Shown: positions 34,796 through 45,700 of the stretch, piece by piece
How the letters are laid out: the number at the start of each line of letters is the position of its first letter
Numbering within the stretch: position 1 is the stretch's first letter
Notes under the pieces: generated by a model
Database searches by the model: none
What the model saw: only the letters and a program-made list of their open reading frames with translations
Told to the model about the DNA's origin: nothing
Translations under genes and position numbers: made by a program
Assembly: GCA_002325375.1 (NCBI GenBank)
Contig: DCRZ01000009.1
Coordinates: forward strand, 96,156 to 160,155
Direction of reading: 5' to 3'
Length of the DNA stretch: 64,000 nt
Source: Rhodospirillaceae bacterium UBA1479
GTDB taxonomy: Bacteria; Pseudomonadota; Alphaproteobacteria; Rhodospirillales; Casp-alpha2

Positions 34796-36580
34796 TCAGT
34801 CTCCGCCCCGTGTCCGGTTGGCCTGCGGGGAGGGCGCGTCGGCCGGGGCCGTGTCGGCGGGGGTGGCGGCCGGGGCCTTGGGCGCTGGTGCCGGCTGCGC
34901 GGGCCGCGGCGCGGCCTGCGGGTCCTGAACGCCCGGCACGTGGCGCACGACGGGCACCGGTTTCTGGTTGAGGTCCAACAGATAATGGGCGCCGCGCACG
35001 ATGTTCTTGTCGTGGGACATGATGATGATGGTGCGGCCCTGTTTGACGAGGGAGCCCATAATCTTGTGCACGGCGGCGCAGCCGTCGGCGTCCAGGCTTT
35101 CCGTCGGCTCGTCGATCACCGCCAGCGCGCCGTTGGTCGCGAGTGCGCGGGCCAGGCCGAGCCGCCGCCGCGTGCCCTCGGACAGGCGCCAGCCGTTGTC
35201 GACCACGGGCGTCTCGAAACTTTGCGGGCTTTCATCCAGGAACCGCCGCAGGCCGACCGCGTCGATGATGCGGTTGAGGTCCGAGGTCTGGACATCGGGG
35301 GCGTTGACCTTGAGGTTTTCCTCGATCGTCGCGTTCAGCAGGGCCGGTTCCTGCGGCATGTAGATGACCTGGCGGCGCCACCATTCAAGGGCCACCTGCT
35401 TGATATCCAGGCCGTCGATCAGGATCTGCCCGCGGTCCGGCTCCAACAGGCCCAGGATGATGCGGCCCAGGGTCGTCTTGCCGCTGCCGTTGTCGCCGAC
35501 CACCAACAACACGTCGCCGGCCGTCAATTTCAGGTTCAGGGATTCGAACAGCGGCATGGACGCGCCCTTGAACCCGAAGGCCAGGTCGCGCAATTCGATG
35601 GCGCCGGAATACTTGGTGACGGCGGACCCTTTTTCCGGTTCCAGCGGCACCTTGACCAGCTCGGAGAACATGGTCAGCGCCTGGCGCGCCTTGGCGAAGG
35701 CGCTGCCCAGCTGCGACAACTTGGTCACCGGCTGCAACGCCCGCGCCGACAGGATGTTGGCGCCGATCATCGCACCCACGTCCATGTTGCCGCTGACGAC
35801 CAGAAGGGCGCCCGTGGTGATGACGGCGACGCTCATCAGACCGTTGGCGGTCTGCGTGATGGTCTGGATCATGCCCTGGCGGGACGTCACGTCGCGGCGC
35901 AGGCGCTGCGACGAATGGACGTGCTTTTCCCAGGCCCGGCGCAGGAAGCCGCCGGCGTTGAAGGCGCGCACCAGGTCCTGTTCGCGGGTCGCCGTGCCCA
36001 GAAGCGCGCTGCCGACACCGGTCGCGTTCTGCAGTTCCGCCGTCTTTTCCTGCATGGATATGGAACCGTAGACGCCGAACGCGAACACCCCGACCAGGAA
36101 GGCCAGCACCACCACCGCCATCAGCGGATGCAACAGGTAGAGCACGAACACGAAAATCAGGGAAAAAGGCACATCCAGGATGGTCGCGATGTTGGACGAC
36201 GAATAGGCCTGTTCGACCGAGGCCATGCCGTTGACCATTTCGCGCCGGGTTTCCGGCGGAATCTGTTCCAGGTCGCCGGCCCGGGCGCGGGTCAGGATGC
36301 CGTAGCCGGCGATGGCCAGCTTTTCATCCGGTTCCACATTGACGCCGCGGGCGAGGGAGCCGCGCGCCTGACGGAACAGATATTCCAGAACGATGGCCAG
36401 CAGCACGCCCGACGTCAGGGTCGCCAGCGTCGCGTCCACGCCCTGGCTGACGTAGCGGTTCAGCACCTGCATGACGAACAGGGGGCTGGCCATGGCCAGG
36501 ATGTTGATGAACAGGGTCGCGACGATCAATTCCGTCGCGATCGCCGGTCTGGCGAAGACCCGTTTCAACAGTTCCTTCAT
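34796..36580 (-). CDS. Type I secretion ABC exporter (permease-ATPase fusion)
   Basis: The 594 residues contain an N-terminal membrane domain with about six helices (20-40, 55-68, 135-150, 155-172, 248-266 and so on) and a C-terminal ATPase. Walker A is GDNGSGKT (362-369), Q-loop MPQEP (408-412), Walker B LAVIDEP (486-492) and switch His 523. The ABC signature is LSEGT (466-470) instead of LSGGQ. There is no N-terminal C39 peptidase, so no leader is cut off, which fits an RTX substrate with a C-terminal signal. A Pro/Ala-rich tail of about 50 residues follows. It lies just downstream of the giant gene. Confidence 0.93.
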   Translation of the reverse strand: MKELLKRVFARPAIATELIVATLFINILAMASPLFVMQVLNRYVSQGVDATLATLTSGVLLAIVLEYLFRQARGSLARGVNVEPDEKLAIAGYGILTRARAGDLEQIPPETRREMVNGMASVEQAYSSSNIATILDVPFSLIFVFVLYLLHPLMAVVVLAFLVGVFAFGVYGSISMQEKTAELQNATGVGSALLGTATREQDLVRAFNAGGFLRRAWEKHVHSSQRLRRDVTSRQGMIQTITQTANGLMSVAVITTGALLVVSGNMDVGAMIGANILSARALQPVTKLSQLGSAFAKARQALTMFSELVKVPLEPEKGSAVTKYSGAIELRDLAFGFKGASMPLFESLNLKLTAGDVLLVVGDNGSGKTTLGRIILGLLEPDRGQILIDGLDIKQVALEWWRRQVIYMPQEPALLNATIEENLKVNAPDVQTSDLNRIIDAVGLRRFLDESPQSFETPVVDNGWRLSEGTRRRLGLARALATNGALAVIDEPTESLDADGCAAVHKIMGSLVKQGRTIIIMSHDKNIVRGAHYLLDLNQKPVPVVRHVPGVQDPQAAPRPAQPAPAPKAPAATPADTAPADAPSPQANRTRGGD

Positions 36581-36600
36581 GCTCGCTCACTCGTCTGCCC

Positions 36601-36622
36601 GCGGAAACCCCCGGATTTCCGC
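36601..36622. promoter_or_regulatory. Hairpin between giant gene and ABC gene
   Basis: A perfect 7-bp stem (GCGGAAA/TTTCCGC) with an 8-base loop lies 20 bases before the ABC start in transcript order. No U-run follows. It may be an RNA-stability element or attenuator that lowers exporter expression relative to the giant gene, as RTX operons often have such control at this place. Confidence 0.35.
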
Positions 36623-36743
36623 GCTGTGCCGTACCCGGCAACAGAGGCGCCGCCACCATACCATATCGGCGATAATCGCGGCGATCCCGGCGAAATCATA
36701 GGTTGGTCAGGTGAATGATTGGTGAACGGAGGGCGACCGGCGT

Positions 36744-39700
36744 TTAGGCGACCTGACCGCTGGAGACCACGAAGTCGTTGCTGTCCAGATCGGCGCCATC
36801 GACGTTCTGCAGTTCGATTTCCATGTCCGCCTGGGCATCGCCATCGGCATCGATTTCCAGAATCTTGGTCTCATTGTTGAACCGGGCCGAGGAATCGCCG
36901 AAGCCGGAGAAGTCGTTGGTGTCGTCCCCCACGAACATGAACATGCCCAGATTGAATGCCGAGATATCGATCTTGTCGGCACTGATCGCGTCGAAGTCCA
37001 GGATCACATCGCGCAACAGGCCGCCCAAGCCGCTGTCCGAGGGCGAGTTGTAGATGAACACGTCCATGCCCTCACCGCCTTCGAGAACGTCCGCGCCGCC
37101 GCCGCCGTAAATAGTGTCGTTGCCGTCATCGCCGGACAGGCGGTTCGTGCCGTCGCTGCCGATCAGGAAGTCATCGAAGCTGCTGCCTTCGGCGTTCTCG
37201 ATGTTGATCAGGGTGTCGGTTTCTGCGCTGTAGGGGTCGTAAGCGGTGCCACCGGCAATGGTCGACGGGCTGATGTATTCCATGCTGTTGCTCAGATTGA
37301 CGATGATTCCGCCGGACGTGTTCTGGAAATAGCTGACCGTGTCGTCGCCCGCACCGCCGTCCAGGGTGTCATAACCCTGTCCGCCGATCAGCAGGTCGTC
37401 GCCGCCGCCGCCGGACAGATTGTCGTCGCCGTCGTTGCCCAGCAGGATATCGTTGTGGGCGGAACCCGTCAGAGTGTCTATGCTGCTGCCGCCAACGACC
37501 AGGGTATTTACCGCCCCGGCGGAGGCATCCGACCCGCTGGCGACGGCAAAGCGGTCCAGCGCGTCGCCGTCGCTGAATTCGAATTCGATGTAATCGAGCG
37601 AATTGGCCACATGGTTGGTCACGGTGGTCTTGTGGATATAGCCGCTGCCGATGTCTTCATAGAAGAACATCAGGTCGCTGCCCGACCATTCGGCGCCGAT
37701 AAATTCCATCGGGTCGCGGATGATCAGGGTATCGATGCCGTCGCTGCCGCCCGCCAGATTAATGACGTCGCCGGTGGTCATGGCGGCGCTGGCGATGTCC
37801 ATCGCCGTCGAGGTCGTGGCCGAGGCCAAAATCCAGTCGTTGCCCGAGCGGCCGACAAAGCTGTCGTCGCCGGCTGAGCCCGTGGTGATGATGATGAAGT
37901 CGTCGGTGTCGAGCGTGCCGGAATAGCCGGAAATGTTGAATTCCATATCAATTCCGAGGCCGAGAACCGTATCACCATTCGTGTCGATCTGGAGGATATT
38001 ACCTCCAACCACATTTGCTCCGGCAGTTCCTCCGCCGATCAGATTCGAGAAATCAAAGGAGAAGCCCCTGCCATCATCAATGATGCCTTCCAGAACGATC
38101 TTGTCCTCATCCGCATTGAAATCGGTAATGTGGTCGCGGTTGCTGGAACCGATGTCGGAATCGCTTTCCGCCGTGAACACGAAGTAATCCGGGCCCGCAC
38201 CGCCGGTATGGGTTTCCTGGGCGGCGGTGGCGATGATGGTGTTCGTGCCGCCGGTGGTGACGCTGAGGGCGCCGCCAGCGCCGATCACGTCCCCAGCCGC
38301 GAGCGGCGTGATGATGCCCTCAAGCTTGATCAGGGTGCCATCGTAATTGGTCGTGCCTGTGCCCCGGCCCTTGACGTAAAGATAGCCGTGGCCGCTGTCG
38401 GTGAAGAACACGACGCGGTCCTGGACCTCCTCGTCGGACCGGATGGCATCGACCGTCGACTGCACCATGCCGGACGTTCCGTAGTCGACAATCATCAATT
38501 CCAGGCCGTCCATGCCGCTGAAGCGGATGGTGTCGGCGCCACCAGTGAAATCGGTGATCGTGTCGTAGGCGACGTCCACGGATTCGTCGCCGCGGGTGTA
38601 TTCGAAGCGGTCGTTGCCGCCGCCGCCGGTGAAGGTATCGGCCCCGCCTTCGCCCCGGAACCGATTGTCGGCATCGTTGCCGATGAAAATGTCGTCGAAC
38701 TGAGAGCCGCGCACCTGTTCGATGGAGGATAGGTCATCAACGCCGCCGGAACCGTCGTTGACCGTGGCGTCAAATGCGGACCCAACGTCATAGGTCACCG
38801 TGATGGCGGCGACGTCTGACCGGTAATCGGCGCGGTCCGTGCCGCTGCCGCCGTTCAGGATGTCGTTGCCGCCGCGCCCGATCAGCACGTTGTTGTCGGC
38901 GTTGCCGGTCAGTACGTCGGAGTAGTCGGAGCCGGCAATCTCGTTGACGCCGCCCATGAATTTATCGAGGCCTGTGCCATCGAATTGGCCGGTGAGGTTT
39001 CCACTGTTGCTGGTCAGTTTACCGAAGCCGGTGACGCCGCCGCCGAAGGTGACGGCATCGTCCAGGGTAACGGTCACACCGCCTGAGGCATCGCCGTAAT
39101 CAACGCGGGTGTAGTCGTTGCCGGTGATGGTGTCGTCGCCGTCGCCGCCGCGGATGGCGTTGTTCTCGCCGATGATGCTGCGGCCGAACACGGTGAACTG
39201 ACCGTTGTCCCAGCCGGTCATGTCGAACAGGTCGTCGTGGATGCTGCCGTTGATCTGGTCGATGTTGCCCAGCGTGTCGTTGCCGGTGGCGGCACCCGTC
39301 ACGCTGTCGGTGGACGCATCGACGGTGATCCCGCTGCCCGCGTCGGAATAGTCGGCGATGTTGCGGTCGATGCCGGCCTTGCCCCGCGTGCCGCCGGTCA
39401 GATAATCGTCACCGCCGCCGCCGCTCATCACGTTCTTGCCCGTCCGCCCGTCAATGAAGTCGTCGCCGTCCGTGCCGAATAGATTGGGGTCGTCCCCATT
39501 GGTGCCGATGATGACGTCGGTCACTGGGGCAATGTCCAGATAGATGGTCCGCGTGTCCGTGCCGCCGAAGCCGTCGGAAACCGTGACGGTGAAGGAATCC
39601 GCGCCGAACGTATCGGTATAGGGGGTGTATTCGTAGCTGCCGTCGGGATTCAGCGCGACCGAGCCGTTGGCGGCATTGACGTCCAGGGTGAAGGTCAGAC

Positions 39701-42700
39701 CGTCGCCGTCGATGTCCTCGGCCGCGATGCGGCCGCGCAGGACGGTGTCTTCCGTGCCGATCAGCGGTGCGCTGGGGTCGAGGCCGCCGTAAATCCCCGG
39801 TCCCGTGTCGACGAAGACCGGCGCGCCGTAAACGTTCCCGCTCAATCCGTCCACGACATCGTAAATGGTGGCGGGAACCGCGTGACCGCCCGTTCCGCCG
39901 TTGAGCGGGAAGTTGGCGACCAGCCCCGGGCTGTCGGGGGACACGGGCTGTTCCAGGTCGTTGGCGATCTGCCATTCATCGCGGGCGGTGTTCCAGATGC
40001 GCATGTCGGCCATCTCGCCGGTGAAGCGCTGCGTGTGGCCGGTCGTGAAGTTGCCGATGACGAGGTCGGCCGAGCCGTCGGCCGGGGTATAGCCGGTGGT
40101 GTCGATCTGGCCGACCAGATGGCCGTCGACGAAAAGGGACAGCGTGTTCGACGCGGAATCGTAGGTGCCGGCGGCATGGTGCCAAAGGCCGTCGCGGATA
40201 TCGTCGACCGCCGTCACGAAACTGCTGCTGGCGCCGCCCTGATGCGTGAATTCGACGCTCAGGCTGCCTTCCTGGAACAGCAGGGAATAGGCGGCGTGGG
40301 TGCCGTTGCTGAGGGTCAGCAGGCGCTGCACGCCGGTCGCGTTGTCGTCGGCGTCGGACCGCAACCAGGTTTCCACGGTCCAGCTATCCGGATCGAGGCC
40401 CGGGTTGCTGTAAATGTTGATCTCGTCGTCGATGCCGTCGAAATGGATCGCGCCGGACATCACGTTGGGGCCCAGCAGGGTCGGGGACTGATCGGCGATA
40501 TGGGCGTCCCCGACAAGGCTGCCGTCGTTCTCGTAACCGTCCAGCGACAGTTCATTGATCAGAGTCGCCGGCGCCTGACCGTCATAATGACTTTGCGCCA
40601 TGTCGGTCAGAATGTCCGTGGGCTGGCGAACCTCGTCGAACATGCGGACCTGCGCGATGCCCCCGGCGAAGGAATTCTCGGGCGTTTGGCTGCCGTCGCC
40701 GTTGGACGACCCGATGGCCATCGTGGTCGCCGCCGGCAGGGGGTTGGCGCCGACGTTGCCGCCGCCCTGGGAAACGCCGTTGACGAAGGTTTCGAACGCC
40801 CCCGTGTCACCGTCATAGGTGACGGCGACGTGGTTCCATTCACCGGCCGCGAGATTGCCCGCCGCGGCGGTTCCCGGCACGTTCGCGTTGGTGAAGGACA
40901 GGCCGTTGCCGTCGAGTGCAAACACCATGGCCGTTCCGCCGGCGCCGATGGCCGCGATGGCCTGGGTGCCGATCAGGCCGTCCGGCTTGATCCAGGCGGC
41001 GATGGTGATCTTGTTGGTGCCGTCGACCGGATTGATCTGGGTGACGTTGACCATGTCGCCCACACCGTCGAGCACGGCATAGGCGCCGAACGGATCGGAC
41101 GGCGGGCCGCCGGCCGAAATCTGATGGCCGTTGCCGGAAATATCGATCAGGGCCGGGTTGAGGTCGGCCGCGTCCATGTTGTCCAGGGTATAGCGCGCCG
41201 CCAGGCCGATCTCGTCGGCAAGCTCGGCCTGCTGATGGTTGTCGGCGATTTCCTGGGCCGTGCGCGCGTCGGACCAGATGCGGATGTCGTCGATCGACCC
41301 CTTGAAGTATTCGCTGTCGTTGAAGCCCTTGCCGAAGGTGACCTCGCCGCCGGCGAAGTCGAGCGCCCCGGTGCCCGAGGCCGTTTCCACGCCGTCCACG
41401 TAAAGTCGGAAGGTCGTGCCGTCATAGGCCACGGCGACATGATGCCAGGCGCCGTCGTCGATGGCGTTGCCGCTGTTGACGACTTCGATGGTGGTGCGGT
41501 CGTCCGTGCCGATGCCAAGCTCGCCGCTTTCGGTGAAGAAGATTTCGAGGCCCTGATTGCCCGTCTCGGTGCCGAGCGACGCCAGGGTGCCCGCTGCGGC
41601 GGGCTGAACCCAGGCCTCGATGGTGAAGGGCGCGTTGCCCAAGGGCAGCAGGGCCGCCGGGTCGGTGGCCTGGACGAAATCGTCGATGCCGTCGAACTGC
41701 GGCGTGTTGACGTTGGCCGGCGCGCCCAGAATGACCGGGGCGTCGTTGGTGTTCTGTACGTCGAGCAGGATCGTCCGCGTATTGGTGCCGCCGGCGCCGT
41801 CGTCAACGGTGACGGTGAAGCTGTCGCCGCCCGTGTAATCCGGATTGGGCGTATAGGTGAAGGTGCCGTCCGGTTGGACGTCTACCGTGCCGTGGGCGGC
41901 GCCCGCGTCCAGGGTAAAGTTCAGGTCGCCCGGGAGATTGTCCAGGTCCCCGGCGACGATCTGCGACGAGAACGAACCGTCTTCCGGGACGACCAGAAGG
42001 CCGCCCGGCTGGGTTATTTCCAGGCTGTCGATCTGCGGGCCGTTGGCGACGACTTCCCGGTTGTACAGCGAGACATGGTTTTCCGCGTACAGGGTCGAAT
42101 CCTGTGCCATCAGGGTGGCGGTGTTTGCGGGATTGCCGGCCTCGGTCACCGTGAAGGTCAGGTTGTAGCCGTCATCCGCGATCTCGACGTCATAGGTCGT
42201 GCCGTTGGTCAGGATGATCGAACCCATGCCGGAATCGCCCAGGCCGGTCCCGACGCCGTTCTCGTATCGGAGGATGGACAGTTTATTGTCGCCCGCGGCC
42301 TGGGTGACGAAGGAGATGCCGTTCGTGACCTGATAGAAGTTGCCGCTGTCGGCGACGCCGTCGGACCGGGTGACGATCGAGAAGAAATCGTTGGCGGTGT
42401 CCTGGAACGTGAAGCTGGTGTTGATGATCACGGGCTCGGTTGCCGTCGGTTCGTACTCGGCCGTGGTGGTGACGATGGCGCGGTTGCCGAGCGTCAGGGC
42501 GCCGCCGGCTTCGGCCGCGCTGGCGCCGGCACTGGCCGTATCGACCGTGAAGGCGGCGGCATCCAGGGTGCCGTCGTTGAAGTCGTCGGCGAAAACGGTC
42601 GCTGTGTCGATCAGGAAGTCCGGCGAGACCCCGCCGATGGTCACGTCACCCAGCAAGGTTCCGATGTTGTCGCCGCCGGCAAGGTCGACCACGATCCCGC

Positions 42701-45700
42701 CGTCATCATTGTCGAGCGGATAATAGGCAACCAAGTTCGGTTCGGCGCCGGTCAGGCGCAGGCTCATGTCGGCGGCGATGTCGTCGACGGTGCGCGCCAC
42801 GTTGTAGATGCGGACGTCGGAAATTTCTCCCTGGAACTGATTTGTTCCATTGGGCGCCTGGCCGATAAAGGCGCTGTCCGTTCCGATCGCGAGGGAAAGA
42901 TCGACGGGGGCGGAGACGGAAACCCCGTCGACGAAAATTTCAGAGAAGCCGCCGGAAGTGGTAACCGCGACATGGTGCCAGACGTCGTCATTGATTGCCG
43001 GCCCGCCGGTTATGAAGTTGACGTTCAACGAATCGAACGCCAACTGCCCGCTTCCCTGAATGAATAATTGCCCGTTGGTGCCGGTGCCGGTGGCATTGCC
43101 GATCGACAGGATGGCGTGATTGACAGCGGTTGCGTCTGTCTTGACCCAGGCAGACCAGGTGAAGTCGGCAGCGCCGTTCGGCAGGCCCACCGGATTGGCC
43201 AGACTGATGCTGTCGCCGATGCCGTTGAACTGCGCGGCATTGCTTGATTGCACCACACCGAGAATTTCCGGCGCATCGTTGACGGGCGAGACGGTCACGG
43301 TCTGGCTGAGGGTGGCGGAGGTGCCGCCGTCGCCGTCCGTCAGGGTGAAATCGATGCCGCGCGGATCGGTGCCCGGTTCGACCGTATCGTTCTGGAAGGT
43401 CACGGCGCGGGCCAGTTGTTCGACAACGCCCGGCGTGGCGAAGGCGGTCAGATCGATGGAAAGCGTGCCCGAGGCACCGTCCAGGCCGATGATGCCGATC
43501 ACGTCCTGGCCGATGCTGACGAGACTGCCGTTCGTCATGCCGGAACTCAGGTCGAATGCCGCGCCGGCATCGATGGCCAGCACGTCGCCGATCTGATAGC
43601 CGCCGGTAATATCGATGGTCAGGGTGCCGCCATCGAAATCGGTGCTGTCGGGATCGGTTATCTGAACGGTCGGGTCGACGATTACCGGTGCGCCGTCTTC
43701 GGTAAAGTCGGCAGCAGGCCCGGCGGATGCCACGGTCGGCGCGTCGTTGGTGTTCTCGACGCCGATGGTGACGGCAAACGGCGTCGACGGGGCGCCCTGG
43801 TCGTCGGTTACCTGGAATTCGATGGTGCGGTCGGCCAGATCCGGCTGCACCGCCGTGGAACTGAACGTGACCGAGCGCAGGACCTGTTCGTATTCGGCGA
43901 CCGTGCCGGTGCCGGTCAGCGTCAGGGCGCCGGCGGCCGCGTCATAGCTGCCGCCGATGGCCCCCACGGGGGTGAAGGACAGGATATCCGTATTGGCCTC
44001 GAAGGCCGTGGTGATGGTCACCATGGCGCCGTCAAGGGTCGCGCTGTCGACATCCGTCAGGGTGATGCCGCTGTCGACAACCAGGGGGGCTCCGTCTTCC
44101 ACATAGGTCTTGCCGTCCAGACCGAAGGAAATGACGCGCGCGCCGATTTCCGTATTGTCGGCGGTGGCGCCGACCGGGTCGGACTGGCGGAACACGGCGA
44201 TCAGGTTGCCGTCGGCGTCGGCGGCAATGGCCGATTGCTGCTGGTTGCCCGCCGTATTCTCGTTGACAGTGAATTCCGTGCCGACCTTGGCGCCCGCGGC
44301 GTCGAAGCGCTGTGCGCGGATCGCCGTGCCGTCGCCGTCGATGGCGATGTCGTTGGTCGACCAGGACACCACGAAGCCGCCGTCGGGCAGGGCCGCGATG
44401 GAGGGTTCGTTCTGGTGGCCGGTGATGTCCGTGTTGGCCAGCAGGTCGCCGGTGACCGGCGTGCCGTCGGGCCCGAAGATGCGCAGGCCGATGCCGCCGT
44501 TGCCGTCGTTGTCGCCGGAGGCGATGTCGTCCGTGCGCCAGGCGACGGCGAAGTTGCCGTTGGACAGGGTAGCGACCTCGTGCTGGTCCTGCTGCGTGCC
44601 GCCGCCTTGGTTCACCGCGACGGCGAATTCCGCGCCCAGCGGCGTGCCGCTGTTGTCGTACACCTGGGCGAACAGGTCGTTGTCGCCGTCCGTATTGTCG
44701 GTCCACACCGCGACGAAACCGCCGCCGGGCAGGGCCGCCAGTTCCGTGCCTTGGGTGGCCGGTATGGGCGAGGACCCCAGCAGGAATTCACCGGTGACCG
44801 GCGCACCATTGGGGCCAAAGACGCGCGCCGTGACGTCCTGGCCGGTGGCGATGCCTGGGTCCTGCTGATCGATGGCGATGACGAAGCCGCCGTTCGACAG
44901 GCCCACGACCGTGCCGCCGTTCTGCACCGTGCCGCTGAAGTATTCGCCGACGTTAAAGGCGTCGGCCCCCGGGGTCGCCCCGTCGCGGGAAACCGCCTGA
45001 CCCGTGCTGTCGTAACGCTGCACGTAGAGGTCCGACGTGGTGGCGTCGGCGGCGGTCGGCTGGTTGACGTAGGAAACGATGAAGCCGCCGTCGGTCATCG
45101 GCGAGACCCGGGCGTTGTATTCGCTGCCGGGGGCGGTGTTGGCGATGATGAATTCCGGGCCGTCGGGCGTGCCGTCGGCGTTGAAGATGCGCCCGATGGT
45201 GCCCAAGTCCGATCCGCCGCCGACGCTGTAATTGTTCCAGGTGACGACGAACTTGGTGCCGTTCGCGAAATAGGTCACGTCGGCGGCAGACTGTTCGCCG
45301 GTCAGGGCCGTGTTGACCAGGACTTCCGCATCGAAGGTCGCCGTGCCGGCGGGCAGGGTCGCGGTGGTGACCTCGGGCGCGTCGTTGACGGGCGTGATGT
45401 TGACGCTCTGGCTGAGGGTGGCGGAGGTGCCGCCGTCGCCGTCCGTCAGGGTGAAATCGATGCCGCGCGACCCGGCGCCCGGTTCTTCCGTGTCGTTCTG
45501 GAAGGTCACGGCGCGGGCCAGCTGTTCGACAACGCCCGGCGTGGCGAAATCGGTCAGGTCGATGGAAAGCGTGCCCGTGGCGCCGTCCAGATTGATGACG
45601 CCGATCACGTCCTGGCCGATGCTGATGAGGCTGCCGTTGGTCATGCCGGAACTCAGGTCGAATGCCGCGCCGGCATCGATGGCCAGCACATCGCCGGCCT

